The notes beneath the pieces are model-generated. The model saw nothing but the letters and a program-made list of their open reading frames with translations. It had not been told where the DNA came from and did no database searches. A stretch of DNA of 64,000 bases from Nymphaea colorata (Eukaryota; Streptophyta; Magnoliopsida; Nymphaeales; Nymphaeaceae): NCBI RefSeq assembly GCF_008831285.2, contig NC_045140.1, forward strand, positions 5,747,528 through 5,811,527. The letters run 5' to 3'. Position numbers and translations under genes: made by a program. Below, one piece after another: positions 12,811 to 23,915 of this stretch (positions within the stretch are counted from its first letter, which is position 1; every line of letters begins with the position of its first letter).

Positions 12811-13489
12811 AGAGTATCTAATGCTCAGCCAGCCATCTTCCTAGCCGTATCAAGCAGAAAGGGTTTAGCAGGCGTTAGTGCTCACCCACTGATACTACTG
12901 TCTTTCTCTCGCAGCGACCCCAAACCCCAAACCTGGTGACAGAAGGCTTCAAAGTTTTTCTGCTGCTTGCCGGCCGCAGCTCCGACCGCCTTCCTCGCAG
13001 AGAAGGTCATCTTCCTTGCGTGGCAGCATCGACAGCTCCAGAGCAGAGAGAGTCAGCGACGAGACATCAGCAGGGAAAGCTTTTCGCAAAGAAGAGAGAG
13101 AAGATCGAGTGAAAAATGAAGAAAAAATCGGCTCAAAGGCCAAAGCGAATTGATACTCAAAATTCAAAAATTACAGATTTAGGCCATAGCATTTTTGCTG
13201 AACAGAGCCTTGCGAAAGTTAATTCGGTTTAAAATTGAGATTTTATTCAAAATTACATAAAGTTACCTCAAACTTGTTAAAATTTACTAAAAGAGGGTCC
13301 AAAAATAGTTTTGAAAACAAAAGAAGAAAAATCTTTCAGATCTTTTTGCTTGTAATTGATATTTTAGAATATGGGAGATTTCTTGATGTGATATTTTTTT
13401 ATGTTGCATATATCTAAAGGTGATTTGACTTTCTCTTTACTATATTTACTTGTTATTAAAATTCAAAACTTAGAAATAACTTTTAAAAT
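12811..13489. other. Interrupted leader of relic A, no gene
   Basis: Continues the sequence interrupted by copia 1. GC-rich to about 13100, then AT-rich. No motif-bearing frame on either strand. Confidence 0.4.
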
Positions 13490-14463
13490 GAGAGCCTCAG
13501 ATGAAAAAACTCAACAGAACCAACTTCCATACATGGAAGCATAGGATCATGTTGGCCTTGACTCTTGAAAAGCTAATCTATGTAATCAACAAACTTTTTC
13601 CCACCTTAAGAGATAAGTCCACACATAAAGAAAGGAGAGCACATGATGTATTTGAAACAGATGACTAGATGGCTAAAATCCATCATGTTAGTCTTCATGA
13701 AAGATGACATAATCAGGATTGTTTGAGGACTGTTCAATAGTCAAGGAGATGTTTGATGCTATCTCCACAAAGTATAACACCACTACTTTGATGCACTAAA
13801 ACAATATAATTCATATAAAAATGAAAGAGTCAGATAGAATGGTTAACCATATTAACAATATCTTAGTCATGACTAAAGACTTAGCCATAGTAGGAAATGT
13901 GATATCTTACAACATGCAGACATATGCGATCCTGAATAGCCAACATCCTTTCTGGGATATGGCAGTAACTGCCTTGAGCTTCTAGTTTGATACTCTAATT
14001 CTAGAGAAGTTCTCCATTCAATTGGCTATTCAGCAAAAACACCTAGTCAAAAGAAAGAATGCAAAACTAATAACAGTCCATGATAAACATGCTAATAGTC
14101 ATGTGACTGTAAGACCAAACAATTTAAAAAGAAAAATGATGATAAGTTTAAGGGTAATTTTGCAAGTACTAAAAAACGTCAATGAGCTGTAGTGAAATGC
14201 TACAGGTGTGGAAAGCTTGGACACATCGATAAGAACTGTAGGACAAAGTTTTTGAACATGAAGAACAACAATGGTGAAGACAACAACAAGAAGAGGAAAA
14301 ATCAAAGGGACTTCAACAACGAAGTCATTTGTGTTGTGTTAGAGTGTTTATTCGTAAACGGTGATCTCACTGATTGGTGGATAGATTTGGAGGCTATCCA
14401 TCACATCGCAAAAACGAAAGAAGGTGTGATTTGTATGGAAGACCTAAGTCCGAGAGTTCAAAA
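13490..14463 (+). pseudogene. Relic A gag and protease remnant
   Basis: Scattered frames match copia gag (for example the stretch encoding NMQTYAILNS near 13913). An intact zinc knuckle CYRCGKLGHIDKNC starts at 14198. A decayed protease motif WWIDLEAIHHI near 14375 has lost the Asp-Ser/Thr-Gly triplet. Reading ends in KVYI exactly where the hAT element begins, and the matching KVYM continuation is found at 24262. Confidence 0.8.
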
Positions 14464-14505
14464 GGTCTATATCTATGATACCAGGGTGCGCCTAAATTGA
14501 AGCCA

Positions 14506-14647
14506 CACCCGCATCGACGCGATGCGGGTGCGACCCTGATTCGCACTGAAGACTGTCAATGGTGAGTCGGGTGCAGTCAGCCGCACCAGACTAAAAATGT
14601 CATTTTTTGACGTGCACCTGACTCGCATCAAACGCGAGTCGGGTGCA
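14506..14647. repeat. Subterminal hairpins of the hAT element
   Basis: Two strong palindromes are present. 14506-14530 has perfect 11-bp arms (CACCCGCATCG) and a 3-base loop. 14613-14647 has 14-bp arms with one mismatch and a 7-base loop. The motif GAGTCGGGTGCAGT also recurs directly at 14564 and 14636. Subterminal repeats are the usual transposase-binding sites of hAT elements; that role here is inference. Confidence 0.8.
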
Positions 14648-14649
14648 GT

Positions 14650-16426
14650 AAAAAACGTGTATGTCTATTTTGGTCCATTTTTTAGGTTTTTTTTTTTTAA
14701 TTTTCAACAAAAGCTATCGGGCATGACTTTCGCGCCTTTTCCTCTGCTATCGCCTTATGAGTTCTGCCCTTCTCTATCTGTCCTACGATCGTCCCTTCCA
14801 CCGACAGCAACTTCCTCTCCATCTGGCGACCGGCGTCGGCTGCGATTGTCTCTGCCGGCACCATCAATTAGTTCAGGTAGCTACTCTGCAAAGGGTTTAT
14901 TTCAGGTTTTCATTTTCTCCAGCCGTTTTCCCTATTTCATCATCTTCCTCAACCCTCTTCCAATGCCCATGTTTTCTCTCGGTTTATGAGTTCAATGTGT
15001 TTGCTTTGGTCCTTACATGCTCTTTGACATGGTCTAGAGGCAGCCAGGAAGTCTGCCCCAATCTGCCCCGACCACAGGTGGAGTGAAGAAGCCTCACCGT
15101 TATCATCCTAGAACTTGCTCTTCGGTATGTGCAGTCTCCCCCATTCTCTGTTTTCTAATCCACAAATTTTTTGTATGTCTTGGTGACTAGCGTATGTTGT
15201 GTAGTCCCCTTACCTCTACTTTCTTGTTTGCAGAGAAATTCGCAAGTTCCAGAGGTCTAGAAGAGTACCGAACTGCTGATTGCAAGATTTCAAGGCAAGC
15301 TGCCCTTTCGCTCTGTCATTTCTTTGCTTGTATATAGATTACAGTGGTTCTGATTTTTTTTATTGTTTGATTCCTTAATTATAATTTATTTTTGTGCCAT
15401 GGCAGACTGAACTTTGTTTCTAAAGCCACACAGTTTTGCTAACAAATTTATTTGCTTCATCAAGGAGATTTTCATTTAGTGTACAATGTCTGTCATATTC
15501 CTAGCCCCTAGGCTTATTCTTTGTCTGTGACAGTGTATACACAAAGCCACTATCATGCAAGTGCTTCACAGAATCACCAGAAAATGCTGCAATGACAGTT
15601 AGTACTAATGAGGACTTGTGGAAAAGCTTGAGTTTCAATATACAATTTGAACCATTAGAAGGTTGAAAAGACATCCGTTCCCTGGCTTAGAGTAAAAATT
15701 CCAAGTGCCTTGTTTTTAACTGTGAATAGGTGGCATTTGGATTTGAATGTGGATATACTAGAATTGGATGTAACAAATCATAATGCATGAACTTCATTGA
15801 AAATGGATATTTATTTGACTTGTCATTAGAAAAAGGTTCATAGTTTTACAAACAACTTGTGAGTAAGCTTACTTGAAAGAGATCTCGTCCATTAGCGATC
15901 AGTTCAAGTTTGTTACACTGGAAAATCACAAAAAATAGATAGATTTCCATATTTTTCGTTCTAGGTGTAACTATGTCAGCTTCAACTAGGTGAATTGGAA
16001 GAGGGAAGATAGCTAATTCATCATTAGATTGAATCTTATCAATTCTTAGACAGGAGGGGTCCAAACATGAGCAGGTCGAGCAAAGGGAGTTTAACATGGT
16101 AGGCATGCTTTGACCATAACCATGTGGAGTCTCTCATTGACAATATGTATTGAGATAGTTTGGGGACAACTTTTCTATTGAATTCTTTTTGGTTTGAATA
16201 CTCAAGTGCATGTTCTAAAAGTTATAAATTGCTGGAACGTGACCTTATCAATTCCTTATAAAATTCTCTCACTTGTTTACCTCTTGTCATTTATTCAATC
16301 TGAATGTCACTTAAATTTTTGCAATTATTGTTCCATATCCATGGATAGTTTTAAAATTAAAGCTCATTGTTCAATGTTCTACCTGTGCAACAATGCAAGA
16401 GCTGGTCAACAGATAAACCATAAAAG
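14650..16426 (+). other. 5' non-coding part of the hAT element
   Basis: Contains a pyrimidine-rich segment (14680-15120) that looks like an untranslated leader, and AT-rich DNA like an intron after it. No conserved coding frame was found before the transposase ATG at 16427. Confidence 0.45.
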
Positions 16427-16547
16427 ATGGCAGACAAAGGGAAAATGAAAGAAGTTGTTTCAAATTCTCCTGCAATAGGTTCATCTAGTGTGAATGTGGA
16501 TGAAGGTGATGTTTCAAAGTCTACTACAGTACCTAGTGAAACATATG
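16427..16547 (+). pseudogene. hAT transposase, N-terminal coding segment
   Basis: An open frame starts ATG (MADKGKMKEVV) and runs 40 codons plus one base, Ser/Thr/Asp-rich, until copia B begins at 16548. The transposase frame resumes at 21717 with EQPLWKEMKSVTKYV. The two parts flank the retrotransposon and are on the same strand, so copia B split the coding region. Confidence 0.7.
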
Positions 16548-16712
16548 TGTTAAGATGTGTTTATATTCAGTTTTAGGTTTAAGAGGGTACTTTTGTAATA
16601 ACTTTTCCTTTAGATGGTTCTCTTGTAACTTCTCTCTCTCCTCTAGTCTATATAAAGAGGAGTTAGGGCAGATTTCGAGGTTAATCAAATATTATTCTTT
16701 CTAATTTTATCA
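16548..16712 (+). repeat. 5' LTR of copia B
   Basis: 165 bp with TG...CA ends and a good TATA box TATATAAA at 16649-16656. Identical to the 3' LTR over the shared 137 bp except one T/C difference. Confidence 0.93.
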
Positions 16713-16725
16713 TGGTATCAGAGCT
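16713..16725 (+). promoter_or_regulatory. Primer binding site of copia B
   Basis: TGGTATCAGAGCT begins directly after the LTR, complementary to the initiator tRNA-Met 3' end. Confidence 0.9.
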
Positions 16726-17347
16726 GTAGCCGTCTCCTCCTCGGCGCGCCGATTGAGCGGCGCAACCCGCCGCCTGACCGCGCCCATCGCTGCGCTTCCT
16801 TTGCCCGCTCGTGTCCACCCGACGCCTCCGCCAGCCATTGCTGTCATCTTCGCCGCTGCACGCCGCATCGCCTCTGCTGTCTCCACTCCGCCCGTCGCCG
16901 CCGCTTGCATCGCTGCCCTCTCCGTCCGTCACCGCCTGACCACGACCGTCATCGCCCTAGCGTCATCGCCCGCCGCCGCCTGCTCGCGTCTCGCAGCATC
17001 TCCGCCCGTCGCTGCCATCTCCGCCCATCTTCACTCCTAGTTTCTGCCTGCTCTCGCAGCATCTCTGCACCGCCGCTGCTTCGCTGCTGCCCTGCACCGT
17101 CGCTGCTCCGCCGCTGCCTGCCACCGCTGCTTCGCTGTCGTCTCTGGTATCTCTCTTCATTCTTCTTCGTCGGCTTGTGTCTGATCAGCGTTGTCAGTTT
17201 CGTTCCAGCCGATCAGACTTATGGATTACTTCGTGCGTTTGACTGCTATTGCTCGATGATCAGCATGCTGTCTTTACATATGTGATTATATTCCTTGTTG
17301 CCTGCACTTCTTATTCCATGGCTCGGTGTCCTCCTTTGTGTTGAAAG
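16726..17347 (+). other. GC-rich untranslated leader of copia B
   Basis: About 620 bases, strongly GC-rich and full of CpG (GCCGCC/CGCTGC runs), unlike the AT-rich surroundings. Long open frames on both strands are a by-product of the composition. It separates the primer site from the gag ATG. Confidence 0.6.
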
Positions 17348-20300
17348 ATGTCTGAAATTAGCAGTGGAGCTAATACCTCTTCCTTTGCATCGTCGGGAGA
17401 GATGAAGAGTTCCCCATTTTCTAGCATTATCACCAAAATGGATGGGGGAAATTACGAGATGTGGGCCATGCAAGTAAAAAGAACCTTGATCGCTCATGAG
17501 AAGGAACATCTCATATTGGAGCCCGAGCCCGTACAGAAGGTAGGAAAATATACTACTTGGTTTAAAGATAATTCGTTGGTTATGGTATGGATTGTTGGTA
17601 CTCTTTCTCAAGACATTGCAAATGAAGTCTTGCATAAGGAAAGTGCAAAGGATATGTGGGATTCCCTTGCAGCCACCTATTCACAAGCAAGGAATGAAAC
17701 AAGAATTATGCAGCTTCATCATGATATTCATCAGATGCGACAAGATGGTCGACCTCTTCATACTTATTATTCTAGTCTCAAGTCCATGTTTGAGAGACTA
17801 AATAGCTACTTTCCTGCATGTAAGTGTGAACAACAAAAGGCATATAGAGATATGCTTATGGTAGGGGTATTTCTCTCTGGATTAGACTCTGTTTATGAAT
17901 CAGCAAAGAATCAGATGCTCACTAGTCCCTCGATTCCTCCTATTGATGAGGCTTATAGTAGGCTAAGCAGAATTCCAATCCCTGCGTCGACTGTTCTTGA
18001 TACCACTTCTGCTATGCTTGCTACTCGTGGCAGAGGTGGGTCACTCTTTGCCAGAGGACGAGGATACCGTGGTCGTGGCAATACCACTTCGCGCCCAGTA
18101 TGTCAGTTTTGTCATCGCATTGGTCACACTATGGATAAGTGTTGGCAGAAACATGGTCGTCCAGCTGTTGCAAATCAGACTGTATTTACTGATTCTCCAG
18201 AGCAGCCTAAGCCTCAGCATACTGTTTCCTCCAGTGAGTTACGTGCAGATGATATTATCTCTCAGTTGAGAAACTTGATTGGTGATAGAACTCAACAAGC
18301 TCCTGATCCGACCACCTCTACTATCACTACTGCTGCCAGTGCGTCTTCATCTGGTATGTATTCTGACTATACTCCTGCTACTGACACTACAGATTGGCTC
18401 ATTGATTCGGGTGCATCGACCCATCTTTGTGGAGACAAGGCCCAGTTTACTTCTTATGTCCCTACTCCACCTGGTCGCTCGGTTATTCTAGCAGATGGCA
18501 AATATTCTCCAGTTGTTGGACATGGAGAGGTCCAACTTACTTCATCATTGCCGTTGCAACATGTTCTTCATGCACCAGAATTCCCACATAGCCTACTGTC
18601 TATCAGTCAGATTACCAGAGATTTAAACTGTCGTGCGATATTTGACTCCTCTTCTCTTGTGTTTCAGGATATACTGACGGGCAGGGTGATTGGCAGTGGC
18701 CGTGAACAGGGAGGTCTTTACAGGCTAGTGCATCCTTTTCCCTTTGCTGGGTCTACCTCTGCAGGGTCGTCCTCATCCTCGGCTTATACTTGGCATTTAC
18801 GTTTTGGACATCTACCGTTTCAGAAACTGCTGCATGTTCTTCCTCAGCTGTCTCCTAAGTCCTCTTTTCAATGCGAGTCTTGTCAGTTGGGCAAACACCA
18901 TCGGTCATCCTTTCCTCCGCGGCCCAGTAGAAGTAGCCATTCTGTGTTTGAGTTACTTCATTTTGATGTTTGGGGTCCGAGTCGTACACCTGATCTTCAA
19001 GGTCATCGATATTATCTTGTTGCTGTCGATGACCATAGTCGTGTTAGTTGGGTTTTTCTTATGAAGCATAAATCTGAAGTGGGTCATGTAATCAAAAATT
19101 TTATCAATGAAATTCTGACTCAGTTTGATACTTGTGTCAAAATTGTGCACTCTGACAATGCTCTTGAGTTCTGTGCTTCCTCTTTAGAACAATTTTTCAG
19201 GGATAAGGGTATCATCCACCAAACCTCTTGTGCCTATACCTCCCAACAAAATGGGGTTGCTGAACGGAAACACCGTCATATTCTTGATATTGCCAGAACC
19301 ATTATCATACATAGCCATGTTCCCCATTCTTACTGGGGAGATGCTGTTCTCACAGCATGCTATCTTATTAATCGTATGCCGTCATCTGTGTTGGGAGACC
19401 TTATTCCTATCTCTGTCCTCTTTCCTGACAGAGACTTGTTTTCTGTTCCACCTCGTGTTTTTGGATGTGTTGCCTTTGTTCAGTTGCTTGGTCCTGGGCG
19501 AGATAAGCTGTCTCCTCGGGCCATCAAAACGATCTTTGTTGGTTATTCCCGCACTCAAAAGGGATATCGATGTTATGATCCTTCTACTCGTCGGTATTAT
19601 GTGAGTGCTGATGTTACATTTTTTGAATCAACCTCTTTCTTCTCCCCCAATGGAACTCAATTAAGGGCGCCTGAATTGAATGATGAAGTCCATTTTCCTC
19701 TACCTCTCATGAGTTGTCCAAAACCAGTAGATCCACGTTTTGGGGCTGTCTACCAACGTCGTAGTAAACCTGTTGCGCCTGTTCAATGTGCACCTGTGCC
19801 TTCACCCAGCACGCCCAAGGTAATTCCTGACACAAACTCAACTGACAATTTTTTATGTAATGATGACATAGGAGAATGTCACGAGCATGTTCATGCTCCT
19901 AATGAACTTGATATGCCCATTGCTCAAAGGAAAGGCAAACGCAGTTGCACTTTGCATCCTATCTCTGGTCATTTATCCATGGATAGACTCACCCCTATGT
20001 ACCGACAGTTTGTAAAGGGGCTGTCGGCTATTGCTCTTCCACAGAATCCCATGGATGCTCTCTCTGATCCCAAATGGGCCACAGCTATGCAAGAAGAGAT
20101 GGATGCTCTTCAGTCTAGAGGCACCTGGACACTTGTTACTCCTTCCGCTGATGCAGCCATTGTTGGTTGCAGATGGGTCTTTACTATCAAATACAGAGCG
20201 GATGGCAGCATTGACAGATATAAGGCTCGTCTGGTTGCAAAAGGCTATACCCAAATTTATGGGGTTGATTATTATGATACCTTCTCTCCTGTGGCACGAC

Positions 20301-21571
20301 ATGCTTCTTTACGGATTCTCCTTGCTGTGGCTGTCAGCAAGAATTGGTCCCTATCACAGCTTGATGTCAAAAATGCCTTTCTCTATGGTGACTTACATGA
20401 AGCAGTGTATATGCAGCAACCACCAGGGTTTGTTGCTGAGGGGGAGTGTCAGAAAGTGTGCAGATTGCGAAAGGCGATTTATGGTCTGAAACAGAGTCCT
20501 CGAGCTTGGTTTCAGAAATTGTCAGAGAATATTGAGAATGAGGGCTTCAGACGCTCTTCGGCCGACCATTCCCTCTTTGTCAAGAAGACTTCTACAAGTA
20601 CGGTGATAGTTCTTGTCTATGTTGATGATATCATTGTTACAGGGGATGATGATCAGAGGATTTCCAACATCAAGGATGTCCTTGGACAACACTTTGTCAC
20701 CAAGGACCTTGGTGAACTACGTTATTTCCTCGGTATTGAGTTTGCCAAAAATCAAAAGGGCCTTATCATGTGCCAGAGGAAATACGTTACTGATGTTTTG
20801 CAAGAGACAGAGATGCTGGGGTGTCGACCTGCATCCACGCCTATGGATATCAATACCCGCTTGTATGATGATGATACTGAAGATGTTGATGCGAGACAGT
20901 ATAGAGGGATTGTTGGGAAGCTCCTATACATCACTGTTACTCGACCTGACATTGCCTATGCTGTTAGCAGAGTGAGTCAATTTATGGATAAGCCCAAGAA
21001 AGTTCATTGGGATGTTGCTATGATGATTCTTAGGTATCTAAAGAATTCACCAGGAACGGGACTCTTCTTTCAGAATGGTACCTCACTCACTATATCTATG
21101 TATGTTGATGCCGACTATGCAGGATGCCCCTCGGACAGAAAATCCACTACTGGATTTTGTGTGTTTATTGGATCCAACTTGGTTACATGGAAGAGTAAGA
21201 AGCAAACTGTGGTTGCCAGATCAAGTGCAGAATCTGAGTATAGAGCTATGACTCAGGGTACTGCTGAAGTTATGTGGGTTAGATCCCTGATGTTGGATCT
21301 TACTGTCGAAGTGCCTCTTCCTATGCAACTGTTATGTGATAACAAAGCTGCACTGTTTATTGCTAATAATCCGGCTTTTCATGAAAGAACCAAGCATGTT
21401 GAAGTAGATTGTCACTATACCAGAGACATGATTCAAAAGGGGTTTGTAAGTACCTCACACATTTCAACTACAGGGCAAACGGCTGATATCTTTACTAAGG
21501 CTCTTGCAAGGGGACCATTCCAAAGCTGCTGTTCCAAGTTGAGTCTATTTGACATATACGCTCCAACTTGA
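17348..21571 (+). CDS. Copia B Gag-Pol polyprotein, uninterrupted
   Basis: 1407 residues in one frame from ATG 17348. Domains: gag (about 20-250); CCHC knuckle CQFCHRIGHTMDKC at 252-265; aspartic protease DSGAS with Asp353; integrase zinc site with His483, His488, Cys509 and Cys512; integrase core with Asp540, Asp603 and Glu639 (the second pair 35 residues apart, as in DD35E enzymes); RT about 930-1180 with YVDD at 1091-1094; RNase H with acidic residues Asp1254, Glu1295 and Asp1331; end at about 1407. No stop or frameshift is present, and all motifs expected of an active copia polyprotein are seen. The length matches intact plant copia. Known function: makes virus-like particles, cleaves itself, copies element RNA and integrates the cDNA. 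Whether it is expressed cannot be told from sequence. Confidence 0.95.
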   Translation: MSEISSGANTSSFASSGEMKSSPFSSIITKMDGGNYEMWAMQVKRTLIAHEKEHLILEPEPVQKVGKYTTWFKDNSLVMVWIVGTLSQDIANEVLHKESAKDMWDSLAATYSQARNETRIMQLHHDIHQMRQDGRPLHTYYSSLKSMFERLNSYFPACKCEQQKAYRDMLMVGVFLSGLDSVYESAKNQMLTSPSIPPIDEAYSRLSRIPIPASTVLDTTSAMLATRGRGGSLFARGRGYRGRGNTTSRPVCQFCHRIGHTMDKCWQKHGRPAVANQTVFTDSPEQPKPQHTVSSSELRADDIISQLRNLIGDRTQQAPDPTTSTITTAASASSSGMYSDYTPATDTTDWLIDSGASTHLCGDKAQFTSYVPTPPGRSVILADGKYSPVVGHGEVQLTSSLPLQHVLHAPEFPHSLLSISQITRDLNCRAIFDSSSLVFQDILTGRVIGSGREQGGLYRLVHPFPFAGSTSAGSSSSSAYTWHLRFGHLPFQKLLHVLPQLSPKSSFQCESCQLGKHHRSSFPPRPSRSSHSVFELLHFDVWGPSRTPDLQGHRYYLVAVDDHSRVSWVFLMKHKSEVGHVIKNFINEILTQFDTCVKIVHSDNALEFCASSLEQFFRDKGIIHQTSCAYTSQQNGVAERKHRHILDIARTIIIHSHVPHSYWGDAVLTACYLINRMPSSVLGDLIPISVLFPDRDLFSVPPRVFGCVAFVQLLGPGRDKLSPRAIKTIFVGYSRTQKGYRCYDPSTRRYYVSADVTFFESTSFFSPNGTQLRAPELNDEVHFPLPLMSCPKPVDPRFGAVYQRRSKPVAPVQCAPVPSPSTPKVIPDTNSTDNFLCNDDIGECHEHVHAPNELDMPIAQRKGKRSCTLHPISGHLSMDRLTPMYRQFVKGLSAIALPQNPMDALSDPKWATAMQEEMDALQSRGTWTLVTPSADAAIVGCRWVFTIKYRADGSIDRYKARLVAKGYTQIYGVDYYDTFSPVARHASLRILLAVAVSKNWSLSQLDVKNAFLYGDLHEAVYMQQPPGFVAEGECQKVCRLRKAIYGLKQSPRAWFQKLSENIENEGFRRSSADHSLFVKKTSTSTVIVLVYVDDIIVTGDDDQRISNIKDVLGQHFVTKDLGELRYFLGIEFAKNQKGLIMCQRKYVTDVLQETEMLGCRPASTPMDINTRLYDDDTEDVDARQYRGIVGKLLYITVTRPDIAYAVSRVSQFMDKPKKVHWDVAMMILRYLKNSPGTGLFFQNGTSLTISMYVDADYAGCPSDRKSTTGFCVFIGSNLVTWKSKKQTVVARSSAESEYRAMTQGTAEVMWVRSLMLDLTVEVPLPMQLLCDNKAALFIANNPAFHERTKHVEVDCHYTRDMIQKGFVSTSHISTTGQTADIFTKALARGPFQSCCSKLSLFDIYAPT

Positions 21572-21578
21572 GGGGGAG
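21570..21578 (+). promoter_or_regulatory. Polypurine tract of copia B
   Basis: GAGGGGGAG directly precedes the 3' LTR. It overlaps the end of the gag-pol stop region. Confidence 0.88.
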
Positions 21579-21715
21579 TGTTAAGATGTGTTTATATTCA
21601 GTTTTAGGTTTAAGAGGGTACTTTTGTAACAACTTTTCCTTTAGATGGTTCTCTTGTAACTTCTCTCTCTCCTCTAGTCTATATAAAGAGGAGTTAGGGC
21701 AGATTTCGAGGTTAA
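21579..21715 (+). repeat. 3' LTR of copia B, truncated
   Basis: Matches 16548-16684 with one substitution, then passes abruptly into hAT transposase coding sequence. The terminal 28 bp of the LTR are missing. Confidence 0.92.
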
Positions 21716-23915
21716 AGAACAACCACTATGGAAAGAAATGAAATCGGTCACCAAATATGTAGGCAGTGGCGGTGGAAATGTGCATTTTCTACGCAAATAT
21801 TGTCAAGGTACATTTGTAGGATCTTACACAAGAATTAAGGCACATTTGTTGAAGTTGTCAGGTCATGGAATTCGAGGATGTAAAAGTGTTTCTATAGAAG
21901 AAGCTCGAGAGTTCAAGAGGTTGCAAGATCGTGCTGATGCAATCCGTAACAAGAAGAAAACAAGTATTATTGTGACAAATCCTAAGAGTTTTGATAGAAA
22001 AAGAAAGACTATAGAGACATGTTTTGATTCATGCGAAATGGCAGAAATAGATAAAATAATTGCTAAGTTTTTCTATTCTAGCTGCATTTCTTTCAATGTA
22101 GATAGAAATCCATATTGAAAGAAGGATTGTACTATGCTTGCAAATAGCAAATTATCAGGATATATACCTCCTTGTTCAGAAAGGTTGCACACATCACTTC
22201 TTCAGAATGAAAAAAATGAGGTTGAGCAAAATTTAGAAAGAAAATTTTACATGGAACACGACTGGGGTATCAATTGTTTCTGATGGGTGGACAGATATTC
22301 AAAGACGTCCACTAACTAATTTCATTGCCATTGGATGTGATGAACCAATATTTTTGAAGGCAGTTGATGCATCTAGAGAATATAAAGATGTTGGATATTT
22401 GAAGCAATTAATTTGTACAAGCCATCAAGGAGGTTGGTCCTGAGAAAGTGGTGCAGCTCATTATAGACGATGCTGCTGTATGCAAAAGTGCTGGATTTAG
22501 TTTGAGGTATGATTTTCCACATAATTTTTGGACTCCATGTGTTTCACATACTTTGAATTTAGCACTGAAGGACATATGCAATTGTCCAAGTGAAGATGTA
22601 GATCCCAAGGGACATGAGCTATTCTCATGGATTCAAAAGATTGAAAAAGATGTAAGAAATATTAGAAATTTCATCGTTAATCACCTATATGCATTCTCTT
22701 TTTAGTAGTTTTCCTGATTTGAGATTGTTAAAGGTTGCAAAGACACAATTTGCTTCAATAATTGTCACGTTGAAAAGAATTCAAAGAGTGCGAGATGCAC
22801 TTATCCAAATGGTGTTTAGTACAGAGTAGAGCTTTTATCGGGTTGAAGATGAGGCTAAAGCTCAAAGTATTAAAAGCCTTATTGTTGAAGATAAATGGTG
22901 GGATAAAATTGCATACTTTTTGGATTTTACAGAATCAATTTGGTGCATGTTGAGAGCTGTTGATAAAGATGAACCTATGGTTCATAAAGTTTACACAATT
23001 TGGGAAGGTATGATTAAATAAATTCAGCATATAGTTTTTAAAAAAGAAAAAAAAAGACATTGTACTTGATAATTCTGAGTTCTTTGATCGCATAAGTACA
23101 ATATTAGTTGAAAGATGAGATAAAAGCAAAAATCCATTGCATTGCATGACACATTCTTTAAATCCCAAATATTACACTAAAAAATGAATTGAAGGAGCTC
23201 CTGCACGTGTTACTCCAAATCTAGATAGTGAGTTAAACGCTCAAAGAATGTCATGTATGGACAGACTTTTCACAGATTCTTATACCAGAAAACAAGCAAT
23301 TTGTGAATATAACAAGTTGTTTTTAGGAAATTTTAGTTTAGAAGGCGCAACAGCAGCAAGAGAAGATGATGACATGAGTCCTTTTGATTGGTGGGCATCC
23401 TATGGATCAGAAATGCCCGTGCTTCATAAACTTGCTGTGATGTTACTATCACAACCTGTTACATGATCGTGTTTTGAAAAAAAATGAAGCATATATGGTC
23501 ATATTCACAACATTAAAAGGAACAAGCTCACCAGCCAACGTGCATAGGACTTGGTTGACATGCATTCTAATTTGCATCTTCTTTTAAGAAAAGAAAAAGA
23601 ATAAAGGTATTTCTTTATTTTGTTGTTTTGCTTTGCTCAATTTCTTATGTTGTATTAGATTTTTTATATTTTTATGCTCAATATTTTTTATTGTTTAACT
23701 TTCATCTTTAATAAAATGCAGTTGTGGATCATCTCAATATTAGGATGTAAATCAGGATGAATTTGATTTCGATGAAGAACACAATTTATATAGTGCTAAC
23801 ATGGATTTTTCTGATCCTATTATTCCTAGAGGCATTCGATGATGATGATATCGTTGAAAGCATTGAAGAAAATCAAGATATTGGTGGAAGTGGAAGTGAA
23901 ACACAACTCTGACAA
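21716..23915 (+). pseudogene. hAT transposase, main body, decayed
   Basis: Frame resumes at 21717 and is open to the TGA at 22116, with a BED-like N-terminal region. Further pieces follow in shifted frames: VSDGWTDIQRRPLTNFIAI (DUF659-like, from about 22277), DDAAVCKSAG and TPCVSHTLNLALKDI (22448-22580), KWWDKIAYFLDFTESIW (22895-22950), and the C-terminal dimerisation motif WWASYGSEMPVLHKLA (23389-23440). A remnant like KRNKLTSQRA lies near 23515. 23720-23915 holds an acidic last exon-like piece after AT-rich intron-like DNA. In-frame TGA and TAA codons and frame shifts occur throughout. Known function of intact relatives: cut-and-paste transposition with 8-bp target duplication. Also considered: a domesticated hAT protein, but the many breaks exclude it. 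Confidence 0.85.

Larger units (their letters stand above)
16548..21715 (+). mobile_element. Ty1-copia retrotransposon (copia B), young, 3' LTR truncated
   Basis: 5' LTR 16548-16712 (165 bp, TGTTAAG...TTATCA), primer site at 16713, one open gag-pol frame, purine tract GAGGGGGAG, and 3' LTR 21579-21715. The two LTRs differ at one base in 137. The 3' LTR lacks the last 28 bp present in the 5' LTR, and no TSD remains on the right, so a small deletion removed the LTR end and target repeat. It is inserted in the hAT transposase frame. Confidence 0.93.

Noticed and set aside
16753-17285. Ala/Pro/Arg-rich frames on both strands
   Set aside because: They arise from the GC-rich leader of copia B and stop before gag.
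17997-21722. Several 60-150 residue frames on both strands
   Set aside because: Shadows of the copia B gag-pol frame.
21738-23466. Domesticated hAT gene of the host
   Set aside because: Stops, frameshifts and a retrotransposon in the coding region exclude a working protein.
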